Positions 35,448-43,629 of a stretch of 64,000 nt of DNA are shown piece by piece (the first letter of the stretch is position 1; every line of letters starts with the position of its first letter). The notes under the pieces were generated by a model. It worked only from the letters and a program-made list of their open reading frames with translations, searched no databases and was not told the origin of the DNA. Source of the DNA: Lactobacillaceae bacterium (GTDB lineage Bacteria; Bacillota; Bacilli; Lactobacillales; Lactobacillaceae); contig JAITQG010000049.1 in assembly GCA_031289015.1 (NCBI GenBank), positions 1-64,000 on the forward strand. The letters run 5' to 3'. The position numbers and the translations under genes were made by a program.

Positions 35448-36698
35448 ATGACACAACCAACTAAATTGACATCAGCTTTTTGGCTACTGATTTCAGGTAA
35501 TGCAATTTATACTGCGGCTCAGGTTTTGTATAGTATCATCATTAGTTATGTTTTGGTCATTCAATATCATGCCGACGCTAAAATACTGAGTTTATATGGT
35601 GCAATTATCTTGCTTCCCCAAATTTTAGGATTTTTAGCATCACCTTGGATTATCAAAATCAAAAAATATACACAAGCCTTGCTAATCGTTATGGTCCTAA
35701 CAACTATCGGATTACTTCTTCAAATTACGGTCATCGTAGTAAATTTATCACTGGTCTACGTGCTAACAATTGCTTTATTTGACGGGATTGTTTCCGTATT
35801 TAATAGATCGATTAATTTTACTTTGATGCCCAAAACATTACATGATAACGAAAAATTAGTTACAAAGGGCGTGGATCTAAGTTATTGGTCTGGAACCGTT
35901 TTTTCAATATTAACCAGTTTAATAATTGCCTTTATTTTAAATAAAAACACATATCGCTGGGTCTTAATATTAATTGTTTTACTTGTCATCATTGCAACTG
36001 CGTTATATGTCTTCATCAAAGTTGAGGACGTAAATCAAACACATATAAATGGCGAACAAAGGATTAATGTTAAGAACTATATTGATAAATTATTTGCTGA
36101 ATTATTAGTTTTTTTGTCACCCAAGAAGGTAGTTGTAATTATATTTATGGAAGGTTTTTTGGGCGGATTAACTGGATTGTTATTAACGTTGTTGCCGCTT
36201 AGTATGAAAGCAATCGGTATTCCAATTGCGATGTTTACCGTAGTCAAAGCCATGCAAGAAGGTGGCGATTTGATTGGTAGTTCCATTGCACCATTATTCA
36301 AAATAAAAACGAGTAAATTTTTCATCTTTGACTATATTTTGACAGGGGCAATTTTTGCTGTACTACCATTTTTGAAAAACATATTCTTACAGGCAATGTT
36401 ATTTTTAATTGCATTTATAGTAATTGGTATTTCGGGAAATATTTTCAATAAACTGATCTATGAGGGATACTCATATGACCAAGTAGGAGCAGTAAATACA
36501 TGGTCAACGGCGGTTTTTTCGATTTTTGGTTTGCTCGCAATGACAATCCCGTTATTTACAAGCAATGTTAAAGAAATCTGGACAATCATAGGAATTATTA
36601 CGTTTATCTTCGGCGTGCTGTTATGCATCATGAATTTAAAAAAACCCAACACAGCCATATCAAAAAAGCAGACAAATATTACTGATAATGTAGCATAA
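35448..36698 (+). CDS. MFS-type transporter, probably horizontally acquired
   Basis: 416 residues from the ATG at 35448 (GGAG 11 bases upstream; a GTG at 35436 overlaps it). Twelve hydrophobic segments, with a basic/acidic cytoplasmic loop in the middle (KVEDVNQTHINGEQRINVKNY). The pattern of short loops suggests an MFS efflux protein of the macrolide/enterobactin-exporter type, but no substrate motif is recognisable. The gene is clearly more AT-rich, with more AT-ending codons, than its neighbours. It is bracketed by inverted structured elements E2 and E3, and sits where ffh-rpsP synteny is broken. These point to transfer. Confidence 0.75.
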   Translation: MTQPTKLTSAFWLLISGNAIYTAAQVLYSIIISYVLVIQYHADAKILSLYGAIILLPQILGFLASPWIIKIKKYTQALLIVMVLTTIGLLLQITVIVVNLSLVYVLTIALFDGIVSVFNRSINFTLMPKTLHDNEKLVTKGVDLSYWSGTVFSILTSLIIAFILNKNTYRWVLILIVLLVIIATALYVFIKVEDVNQTHINGEQRINVKNYIDKLFAELLVFLSPKKVVVIIFMEGFLGGLTGLLLTLLPLSMKAIGIPIAMFTVVKAMQEGGDLIGSSIAPLFKIKTSKFFIFDYILTGAIFAVLPFLKNIFLQAMLFLIAFIVIGISGNIFNKLIYEGYSYDQVGAVNTWSTAVFSIFGLLAMTIPLFTSNVKEIWTIIGIITFIFGVLLCIMNLKKPNTAISKKQTNITDNVA

Positions 36699-36780
36699 GA
36701 CAGTTGATGGCGAGAAAATATTCATGAAATAATTCTCAAATAGAATGACAATGACGTAAATTAAAAAGCGAAGTGGTAAG

Positions 36781-37100
36781 GTGAAGTTCTAGTAACCGGA
36801 AGGAGCTAGAGCGACTGGAGGTTGGAAGATTGGTTGGTGGGGAAAGGTGCGGAGCATTGCTGCTGTTGTAGGGGGTTAAGCGAGGTAGCGAAACAATTAA
36901 GACCCATTTTTTGGCCCACGCTCTTGGGCCGAAAAATTTTGGTCGTATTGATTCGTTTATCGAAACACCCAATCTTTCAGAGGTGGTTTCGATATGCGCC
37001 CGTGTGTCGAGACACACGAGCTTGCCCCCTTCAACAGTAGCAATGCGGAGCCCCTTTCCCCACCAACCGATCTTCCTAGCCGTGAAACGGCTAAGCAAAC
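36781..37100 (+). repeat. Large structured element, copy E3
   Basis: Same family, + strand, with a longer and different apical part. 5' hairpin GTTCTAG (36786-36792)/CTAGAGC (36806-36812) around the conserved GGAAGGAG loop. Long arms 36825-36850/37050-37076, nearly perfect. GCATTGCTGCTGTTG (36854-36868) pairs with 37032-37046 apart from one G-U. GGGGG/CCCCC follows. The apical part holds its own hairpins (GGCCC/GGGCC and GTGTGT/ACACAC). Terminal hairpin TAGCCGT (37077-37083)/ACGGCTA (37087-37093). Confidence 0.8.
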
Positions 37101-37170
37101 CAATAAAACGGATCACAGCCCATTCAAGTTGCATAAACCAAACATTTGGGTTATCATAAATAAGTCATAA

Positions 37171-37260
37171 AAGGTGTAAAGCAAAACACCTTTACAGATG
37201 AAATCAAACGTGTAAAGGAAAAACCCTTTACACGTTGCGATAATTCTGGTAGTATTATAC
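37171..37260 (+). promoter_or_regulatory. rpsP upstream region with two related inverted repeats
   Basis: GGTGT/ACACC (near 37174-37190) is followed by a longer inverted repeat, ACGTGTAAAGG with CCTTTACACGT (37208-37235). Both contain GTGTAAAG. A -10-like TATTAT or TTATAC is at 37253-37260. The second hairpin ends just before the promoter and could be a terminator or a binding site. Confidence 0.4.
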
Positions 37261-37293
37261 AAGTAGAAAAATTACTAAGGAGAATATACACAC

Positions 37294-37566
37294 ATGGCTG
37301 TTAAGATTCGCTTGAAGCGTATGGGTTCAAAGAAGCGCCCATTCTATCGTGTCGTTGTTGCTGATTCACGTTCACCACGTGATGGTCGTTTTATTGAAAC
37401 TGTTGGTACGTACAATCCATTGGTTGAACCTGCTGAAGTTAAGTTGAACGAAGAAGTAATCTTGTCATGGTTGAGCAACGGTGCCCAACCATCAGACACT
37501 GTTAAGAACTTGTTGTCAAACGCAGGTATCTTGAAGAAGTTCCACGAAGCAAAGTACACTAAGTAA
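37294..37566 (+). CDS. rpsP: 30S ribosomal protein S16
   Basis: 90 residues, starting [35 protein letters not shown], which is the invariant S16 N-terminus; GTYNPL and [10 protein letters not shown] follow. Codon choice is strongly biased, as for ribosomal genes. It binds 16S rRNA in the small subunit. Usually it is cotranscribed with ffh, a KH-domain gene, rimM and trmD. Here it stands alone between an accessory island and a strong terminator, and rimM and trmD are not downstream. Confidence 0.97.
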   Translation: MAVKIRLKRMGSKKRPFYRVVVADSRSPRDGRFIETVGTYNPLVEPAEVKLNEEVILSWLSNGAQPSDTVKNLLSNAGILKKFHEAKYTK

Positions 37567-37586
37567 TTAATGTGCCTTCTGGGACC

Positions 37587-37626
37587 AAAAGAGAGTCAGT
37601 TCATTACGAACTGACTCTTTTTTTGC
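37587..37626 (+). terminator. Strong intrinsic terminator after rpsP
   Basis: AAAGAGTCAGTTC-type stem: AGAGTCAGTTC pairs perfectly with GAACTGACTCT around ATTAC and is followed by seven T. Confidence 0.9.
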
Positions 37627-37651
37627 CTATGCAAGGTTAACCATACACATT

Positions 37652-37684
37652 AAAAGCCCTCGCAAGATATGCGGGGGCTTTTTG
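37652..37684 (-). terminator. Terminator of sstT, possibly bidirectional
   Basis: AAAAGCCC-CGC pairs with GCG-GGGCTTTT, with T-runs on both strands, 9 bases beyond the sstT stop. Confidence 0.8.
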
Positions 37685-37692
37685 AATGCTAA

Positions 37693-38904
37693 TTATTCAG
37701 GTGCTGTGAAGTGCTTACCAGTTGCGGCGTATTCGGCCGTGGCGGTAAACAGCAAGTCAGATGATGAGTTCAAAGCCGTTTCCACGGAATCTTGAACGAC
37801 ACCGATGATGAAGCCGACTGCCACGACTTGCATGGCAACGGTATTGTTGATGCCAAATAGGTTACAGGCCATTGGAATCAAGAGTAGTGAGCCACCAGCG
37901 ATTCCAGACGCTCCACAGGCTGCCAATGAGGCTAGGATTGAAAGTAAGATGGCAACTGGCACTTGCACGGGAATCCCCAACGTGTGCGTAGCCGCTAAAG
38001 TCATCGTTGAGATTGTAACCGCAGCGCCACCCATGTTGATAGTTGCGCCCAGTGGTAATGAGATTGAATAGGTGGTTTCATCCAAGCCGAGCTTTTTAGC
38101 CAATTCCATATTAACTGGAATATTGGCGGCTGATGAACGGGTGAAGAAAGCGTGAATGGCTGAATTTTTAATGACAAACATCACCAATGGATATGGGTTA
38201 CGCTTGGTTAAAATCAAGACGATCAATGGATAAATCACAAAGGCCACAATCGACATTGTGACGACCAATAAAATCACGATTTGACCATATTGCATGAGGG
38301 CTTTAAACCCAGTTGTCGCAACTGAATGGAAGACCAAACCGAAGACTCCAAGGGGGGCCAAGTTAATCACATACTTGATGGCCGTTTGACAAGCCGTTGA
38401 GAAATCTTGAATGCTAGCCTTAGTGGCTGGGCTGACTTTTTTGAGGGCGAACCCAAGAATTGAGGCCCAGAGTAAGATTGATAGATAATTTCCATCCATG
38501 ATCGCTGTCAATGGGTTTTGCACCAAGTTGGCGAGCATCGGTTGTAATACGTCACCAATGTTTGAGACTTTGCTAGTTTCGTGGGCGACCTTGCCCAACG
38601 GGATTGCGATTGGGAAGAGGTAGCTCATCACAACGGCTAAAATCGCAGCGGCAAACGTGGCTACCAAGTAAATTGAAATAATGACTTTCAAATGCGTCTT
38701 TTTTGAACCATCTTGTTTGGCAATGGCTGCAATGGTGATCAAGAAGACCAAGAAAGGCGCGATTCCCTTCAATGCACCAACAAACAGGTCTCCAAAGATG
38801 CTAAGTAATGACCAATGTGGCACGATGAGGGCGGCCAGAATTCCAAGCGCCATTCCGATTAAGATCCGGACTGGTAAGGCAAGTTGCATGAATTTTTTGA
38901 ACAT
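37693..38904 (-). CDS. sstT: Serine/threonine:sodium symporter SstT
   Basis: 403 residues, dicarboxylate/amino acid:cation symporter family. Eight membrane helices plus two re-entrant loops; FFTRSSAANIPVNMELAKKLG is the serine-rich loop, and SISLPLGATINMGGAAVTI and CGASGIAGGSLLLIPMACNLFG are substrate and Na+ site motifs. The Ala/Gly-rich motifs and length match SstT rather than the glutamate carriers. AGGAG precedes the ATG on the - strand. It is a single-gene unit, convergent with rpsP. Confidence 0.9.
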   Translation of the reverse strand: MFKKFMQLALPVRILIGMALGILAALIVPHWSLLSIFGDLFVGALKGIAPFLVFLITIAAIAKQDGSKKTHLKVIISIYLVATFAAAILAVVMSYLFPIAIPLGKVAHETSKVSNIGDVLQPMLANLVQNPLTAIMDGNYLSILLWASILGFALKKVSPATKASIQDFSTACQTAIKYVINLAPLGVFGLVFHSVATTGFKALMQYGQIVILLVVTMSIVAFVIYPLIVLILTKRNPYPLVMFVIKNSAIHAFFTRSSAANIPVNMELAKKLGLDETTYSISLPLGATINMGGAAVTISTMTLAATHTLGIPVQVPVAILLSILASLAACGASGIAGGSLLLIPMACNLFGINNTVAMQVVAVGFIIGVVQDSVETALNSSSDLLFTATAEYAATGKHFTAPE

Positions 38905-39006
38905 TTGTATCTCCTATAAGTGCGTAAAATGAAAATTTTCTAATAAATGCATAATATAGTTTTTGATTATACACGAGCAGCATAAAAAAGGGGTGACTCA
39001 TGTAAG

Positions 39007-39609
39007 TTATTCGAAAATTAATAAATCGTGCGGGGCTAAAAAACGACTTTTCAAGAGGATTTGGGCAATTTCTTCCGTTGTTTCGGGCTCAGCTTTGTTT
39101 AACCAATACCGGACGATGTTTAACATGCTATTTAAGGCGATTTCTTTGGTGTAGTCAATCGGTAATTTGGTTGAAAAATGGCCATCGTAGGCAGTTAATT
39201 TAGCGGAGACGATTTCGTCGAAGAGTAGCTTAATCCGATTAAAGAGTTGCGGATCACCGTTTTGTGAAAAAAGCGCTTGTAAGGTACTGCGTTCGCTATT
39301 GACGTAATCGAGCATTAACGTAAAGGTTGAATAGAGGGCGTCGGATTTATCAGCCGGGCTCTTATGATTGAGGGTTTCATCTAATTGCGTGCTCAAAGTA
39401 GCCGCCAAATTATCGTAGAGTTCATCTTCAACTTTTTGCAGCAGGTCAAATTTATCGATGTAATGGACATAAAAAGTGCCGCGGCTGACAGCGGCCTGGC
39501 GCGTGATATCTGAGACGGTTAAATTCGAGAACCCTTTGGTCTGGATTAACGTGATAAAGGCCTGTTTGATGGTGGCCTGGGTCTTAGCATTTTGTTCGGT
39601 ATGTTTCAT
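39007..39609 (-). CDS. TetR-family transcriptional regulator
   Basis: 200 residues from the ATG ending at 39609; GAGG lies about 8 bases upstream, and a GTG at 39618 is the alternative. The N-terminal helix-turn-helix is LTVSDITRQAAVSRGTFYVHYIDKFDLLQ. The C-terminal part (NSERSTLQALFSQNGDP...EIALNSMLNIVRYWL) resembles the TetR_C_8 ligand domain. It is divergent from the YhgE-type membrane gene and probably represses it; the shared intergenic region carries matching operator-like repeats. Confidence 0.88.
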   Translation of the reverse strand: MKHTEQNAKTQATIKQAFITLIQTKGFSNLTVSDITRQAAVSRGTFYVHYIDKFDLLQKVEDELYDNLAATLSTQLDETLNHKSPADKSDALYSTFTLMLDYVNSERSTLQALFSQNGDPQLFNRIKLLFDEIVSAKLTAYDGHFSTKLPIDYTKEIALNSMLNIVRYWLNKAEPETTEEIAQILLKSRFLAPHDLLIFE

Positions 39610-39627
39610 ACGAATCACCTCATTAAT

Positions 39628-39722
39628 TTGTTGAACACATTGTTTGATTTTGCTTATTGTATTGGTAGTTGTTACATATTAATATAAAGCATGAATTAAA
39701 TTTATTCAACAAGTTGTTCAAT
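39628..39722. promoter_or_regulatory. Divergent promoter region with TetR operator-like repeats
   Basis: A near-perfect palindrome, TTCAACAAGTTGTTCAA (39705-39721), lies before the YhgE-type gene. TTGTTGAACACATTGTTTGA (39628-39647) lies next to the TetR start. Both share the half-site TTGTTSAA, which suggests one regulator binding at both promoters. Confidence 0.55.
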
Positions 39723-39758
39723 ATATCGGACAAATTGATGAGCGATGGGGAAATTAGC

Positions 39759-41909
39759 ATGTTAAAAGCAGAAGTAAAATATTTTTTGAAACATAAATTT
39801 TTAGTCTTGGTGATGGCGGTTTTGATTTTTGTTCCGTCGATCTATGCAATCACCTTTTTGAGTTCACTCTGGGATCCGTATGGGGCCATCAAGAACTTGC
39901 CAGTGGCGGTGGTTAATCAGGATCAACCAGTTACATATCAAAAACACAAATTTGCGGTTGGCCAAGATATGCAACTTGAATTAAAGCAGAGTACGGCTAT
40001 GGATTTTCATGTGGTGAGTGCCCAACAAGCCCAAACCGGGTTGAAGTCTGGCAAGTACTATATGGTATTAACTATTCCAAAGAATTTTTCGGCAAATGCC
40101 ACGACACTACTTAATGCAACGCCAAAACGGATGCAGTTGAAGTATGAAACTAGCTCGGGACATAGTTTTATTGCAGGTAAACTCACTAATAGTGGGGCTC
40201 AGACAGTGGCGCAAAAGATTTCAACGCAGATTTCAAAAACGTATACGCAAACTTTATTGAGTTCGTTTAAAAAAGTCGGGGTGGGCATGCAAACGGCGGC
40301 TGATGGTAATGCAGCCTTAGTTGATGGCACCAAGCAATTGAATGGTGGGGTGCAACAATTAACGACCAACATGGATCAATTAGCGACAGGGGCTGCTCAG
40401 GCTAATAGTGGCAGTGCAACCTTAACGAGTGGGATTGGGCAATACACACATGGCGTTGATACAGCGGCCACTGGGGCCAAACAATTGGCTGATGGGCTCC
40501 AAGCGTTAGATAGCAAATTGACTACCAGTGATGTGAGCGGCAAACTCGCTGCCGTGAGCGCCGATTTAACGACTTTACAAAGTGGTTTGGATCAACTCAA
40601 ACAAGCGTTGCCAGCTGGCACGACTTTGGCCAGTCTTGTCAAAGGCTTGGACCAACAATTAGACCAAATGCAAACGGCGGTGGCCCAATTGCCAGCTCAA
40701 CAAAAAGCAGCGGCAACAGGAGATCAACAAACGCTAACAGCCAACTTAACGCAAGCGGCGATTACCACGCAGATGACCCCAACACAAGTGGCTGCGGTGC
40801 AAGATGCGATCGCAAAGACGCAAGCCAATTCGCAAAGTAATCAATTGGCAGCCGGCTTAACCAAGCAATTACAAGGTTTTGCCCAACAAATAGAACTTAT
40901 TCAACCAGTCTTAGAATTTGTCGCTACCAATGGCGCTCAATTAACTGGTTTGGATGTGCCAGCTATACAACAACAAATCGATCAAGCCCAAGCCTTACCA
41001 GGTGCGGTTGACCAATTGAACAATGGAGCTGCAACCTTGTCGAGTGGGTTGGACACCTTGTCGAGCCAGAGTTCAAAATTGAACAATGGGGCAACTGATT
41101 TGCAAACGGGGATTGGGCAACTTGCTAGTGGGTCAACGCAATTAGCCACTGGGACGGACAAATTAACCCCAGCGGTCCAAAAGTTGACGGATGGTAATCA
41201 ATTATTAGTTGATAAACTCGATGCTGGGGCTAACTCAGTCTCAGACGTACCTGATAATAAAGGCACGATTAAAGCGTTGGCGGCACCGTTGACCACCAAG
41301 CACGTGGAGCGTGATACGGTTGCTAACAACGGGACTGGTATGGCACCCTACATGTTTTCAGTTGGGTTGTTTGTAGGTATGTTGGCCTTTAATTTGATGA
41401 TGGATATGGCGAGTCCTCGTAAAAAGATCACGACATGGTGGGCTTGGATGTTGAGTAAATTGGCCATCCTCTTTACGTTTGCCTTGGCTGCCGCGCTAGT
41501 CGTTTATGGCTTGAGTGTGTGGTTGTTGGGGATGCAAGTGGTTAATCCGCTGGGGACGCTAGGGGTCGTTGTGGCCATTGCGTTCATGGATGCCGCGCTG
41601 GTCACGGCGTTGTACGTGTGGTTTGACAAGGTCGGTGCCTTCATTGCGATGGTCTTGTTGGTTATTCAATTGAGTGGCGCGGCTGGGACGTATCCGATCC
41701 AATTATCAAATGGCTTCTTTGAAACAATTCATCCCTGGTTACCAATGACCTATGCCGTGGACGGCTTGCGTGAAGGGCTCATGATTGGTAATTCGGTTTG
41801 GCCAGACATCGTGGTGATGGTTGGCATTGGACTAATTTTCACCATGATTATGGGCATCTTTTATGCTAGTCAACGCCGTAAGTATTCAATGTTGACGATC
41901 AGTAAATAA
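39759..41909 (+). CDS. YhgE/Pip family membrane protein
   Basis: 716 residues from the ATG at 39759 (GGGGA 8 bases upstream; earlier in-frame ATGs have no such site). One N-terminal helix (HKFLVLVMAVLIFVPSIYAITF), then VVNQDQPV and a long extracellular region (~50-540) rich in Gly, Ala, Gln and Thr. That region has repeated LxxGxxQLxxG-type units (LNGGVQQL, LTSGIGQY, LADGLQAL, LSSGLDTL, LQTGIGQL), a coiled, helical pattern. Five helices at the C-terminus match the ABC-2-like Pip domain. Members include phage-infection proteins and type VII-linked EsaA. Function here unknown; divergent TetR gene suggests induction. Confidence 0.85.
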   Translation: MLKAEVKYFLKHKFLVLVMAVLIFVPSIYAITFLSSLWDPYGAIKNLPVAVVNQDQPVTYQKHKFAVGQDMQLELKQSTAMDFHVVSAQQAQTGLKSGKYYMVLTIPKNFSANATTLLNATPKRMQLKYETSSGHSFIAGKLTNSGAQTVAQKISTQISKTYTQTLLSSFKKVGVGMQTAADGNAALVDGTKQLNGGVQQLTTNMDQLATGAAQANSGSATLTSGIGQYTHGVDTAATGAKQLADGLQALDSKLTTSDVSGKLAAVSADLTTLQSGLDQLKQALPAGTTLASLVKGLDQQLDQMQTAVAQLPAQQKAAATGDQQTLTANLTQAAITTQMTPTQVAAVQDAIAKTQANSQSNQLAAGLTKQLQGFAQQIELIQPVLEFVATNGAQLTGLDVPAIQQQIDQAQALPGAVDQLNNGAATLSSGLDTLSSQSSKLNNGATDLQTGIGQLASGSTQLATGTDKLTPAVQKLTDGNQLLVDKLDAGANSVSDVPDNKGTIKALAAPLTTKHVERDTVANNGTGMAPYMFSVGLFVGMLAFNLMMDMASPRKKITTWWAWMLSKLAILFTFALAAALVVYGLSVWLLGMQVVNPLGTLGVVVAIAFMDAALVTALYVWFDKVGAFIAMVLLVIQLSGAAGTYPIQLSNGFFETIHPWLPMTYAVDGLREGLMIGNSVWPDIVVMVGIGLIFTMIMGIFYASQRRKYSMLTISK

Positions 41910-41917
41910 AATTAATT

Positions 41918-41949
41918 AATCGAATTGAGTTTTTCAGTTCGATTTTTTG
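41918..41949 (+). terminator. Intrinsic terminator after the YhgE-type gene
   Basis: AATCGAA pairs with TTCGATT, then TTTT. Confidence 0.8.
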
Positions 41950-41992
41950 ATAGGATAGAGATATTAGATTTTAAAAAGTGAGTGTGATTAAT

Positions 41993-42994
41993 ATGATTGT
42001 CAAACATGCAATTTTGCATATTCTAGATAAAGATTCGGGTAACTTGATTGCCTCGCAAGGTGAAATGGACATCAATTCTGGTGGCCTCCATGATTATTTT
42101 GAAAAAATTATTGCCAAATTCAACAATGCTGATTATAAAACTGGGACATTAACTGGTGAAGATTACTTAGCCAAGATGCTCGATGATGATAATGGTCTGA
42201 CCTTTGCGGAGAAGACGACGCGTTTGGCGGAAAAATTGTATGATATCATCCAAGCTCAGACGGAAATTCCGGCGGGGGATATGTTGACGCTTGAATATTC
42301 TGAGGGGCAATTTGATTATTTTGCGACCTTTAAAGTTAACTTTGCGCCACGCTTTTCCCACATCGTCGACTATCAAGACGAAACGATGATCAATCAATTG
42401 GTTTTGAATCAAGCCATCTTGCCTGGCGCCGGTTCTACGCCTGAAGAAGGCATTATCGTGAATTTGATGGAGGGTTCATATCGCCTGGTTGAAAAGCAAT
42501 ATCGCATTGATGGGCACCGCACGATGTATTTTTCCGAACGCTTCTTAGAAATGGCGCCTGATGCGAGTGTGCGGTCGGAATTGCAAGGTATCAAGCAAGC
42601 CGTGAAGCACATCGCCAACAAGTTTGATGTACCTGAACATGAAGCCTTGGCCACTGCGCAAGCCACGATTTTTGCCAGTGTGGCTGAATTTGGTAAGATT
42701 GACACTGAAGAAATTGCCCAGGCGGTGTTTAGTGATAACATCACTGCTAAGCAAGCCTATAATGATTCATTGGAAAATCGGTCAATTCAACATGAAATAA
42801 CCGTTGATAATGCGGCACGCTACCAAAAGAAATATAGCGTCCAAAAATTTAAGTTAGCGTCAGGAATTGAGATTGCAATTCCCATGGAGGCTTATCAAGA
42901 CCGCAGCCAAGTAGAATTTGTGAATAATCCGGATGGCAAAATGACGTTGTTGATTAAAAATATTGAGGCAATTGATAGTAAATTCAATGCCTAA
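41993..42994 (+). CDS. Nucleoid-associated protein, NdpA/YejK family
   Basis: 333 residues from the ATG at 41993; a GTG at 41978 is also possible, since the ribosome binding site is weak. The family pattern is visible: an N-terminal IVKHAILHILDKDSGNL segment, EGIIVNLMEGSYRLVEKQYRIDG and FSERFLEM in the middle, and a C-terminal GIEIAIPMEAYQDRSQVEFVNNPDGKMTLLIKNI. E. coli YejK binds the nucleoid and topoisomerases; the role in Firmicutes is not established. Single gene after a terminator. Confidence 0.8.
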   Translation: MIVKHAILHILDKDSGNLIASQGEMDINSGGLHDYFEKIIAKFNNADYKTGTLTGEDYLAKMLDDDNGLTFAEKTTRLAEKLYDIIQAQTEIPAGDMLTLEYSEGQFDYFATFKVNFAPRFSHIVDYQDETMINQLVLNQAILPGAGSTPEEGIIVNLMEGSYRLVEKQYRIDGHRTMYFSERFLEMAPDASVRSELQGIKQAVKHIANKFDVPEHEALATAQATIFASVAEFGKIDTEEIAQAVFSDNITAKQAYNDSLENRSIQHEITVDNAARYQKKYSVQKFKLASGIEIAIPMEAYQDRSQVEFVNNPDGKMTLLIKNIEAIDSKFNA

Positions 42995-43059
42995 ACTTGA
43001 CGTAAATAGGCTACACGTTGATAATTGAAATAATAAGAAAATGATTAGGGGAAATCTAC

Positions 43060-43503
43060 ATGACAGTGACAGTTTACTCATTCTCACACCGCTCTTCAGC
43101 TTTGAGTGCTTTGAAGTCAGTGATGGAATTTTTTGAAAAGAATGAATTGCCATACAACGTGGTGCAATTAAAGGATTCAGATGCCTTGCCCGTTGACGTG
43201 CCTTTGATGCGCAAAATTTGTGCGGCTGAAGATCCAGAAGCAACATTATTTAAGAACCCACGTGGGATGTCGATTGATGATTGGACGATCAATGATGTGA
43301 TTGACGCCCCTAACAAGTCGTTAAAGTCACCGTTGACGGTTGAAACTGATGCTGATGGGCATGTGACCCACGTGATGGCCGGGATCAACGAAGAAATGTT
43401 GGGCTTGTTTATTCCACGTGATCGACGCAAGAACGAACTGGCTGACTTATTGGCTAAGGTGGAAGCCTTTGATGAAGAGCCAACGCCTGAAGAATACAAA
43501 TAA
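43060..43503 (+). CDS. Spx/ArsC-like protein lacking the CXXC motif
   Basis: 147 residues, ATG after AGGGGAAA. The thioredoxin-like ArsC/Spx layout is visible: VTVYSFSHRSSALSALKSVMEFFEKNELPY at the N-terminus, NKSLKSPLTVETDADG in the middle, and MAGINEEMLGLFIPRDRRK near the end, close to Spx's GYNEEDIRxFIPR. Where Spx has CXXC this protein has a Ser-Arg-Ser-Ser segment and no cysteine at either place; its single cysteine is in RKICAAED. It could bind RNA polymerase without redox control or have another role. Distant relation, so the family call is moderate. Confidence 0.6.
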   Translation: MTVTVYSFSHRSSALSALKSVMEFFEKNELPYNVVQLKDSDALPVDVPLMRKICAAEDPEATLFKNPRGMSIDDWTINDVIDAPNKSLKSPLTVETDADGHVTHVMAGINEEMLGLFIPRDRRKNELADLLAKVEAFDEEPTPEEYK

Positions 43504-43511
43504 TAGCACAA

Positions 43512-43541
43512 ACTGAGTCGATAAATTGGCTCTTTTTTTTA
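43512..43541 (+). terminator. Intrinsic terminator after the Spx-like gene
   Basis: GAGTC pairs with GGCTC (one wobble), followed by eight T. Confidence 0.65.
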
Positions 43542-43588
43542 TGGGGGCAAATTAGTAAAAAAGTCACATATTCAGGAGCTAGGTATTC

Positions 43589-43594
43589 TATACT
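43589..43594 (+). promoter_or_regulatory. Candidate -10 of the ABC-2 transporter operon
   Basis: TATACT lies 35 bases before the start codon of the ATPase gene. Confidence 0.45.
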
Positions 43595-43629
43595 AGATGT
43601 ATGAATTAAGATGTGATGTGGAGGTTGTG

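Noticed and set aside
35052..37100. Classical insertion sequence or composite transposon
   Set aside because: No transposase, and the flanking elements are long multi-helix structures rather than simple terminal inverted repeats. The possible mobile nature is kept as a finding, not as an IS call.
36822..37159. Several open frames of 60-80 codons on both strands
   Set aside because: They lie within the structured element E3. No ribosome binding site, and the frames are not conserved in E1 or E2.
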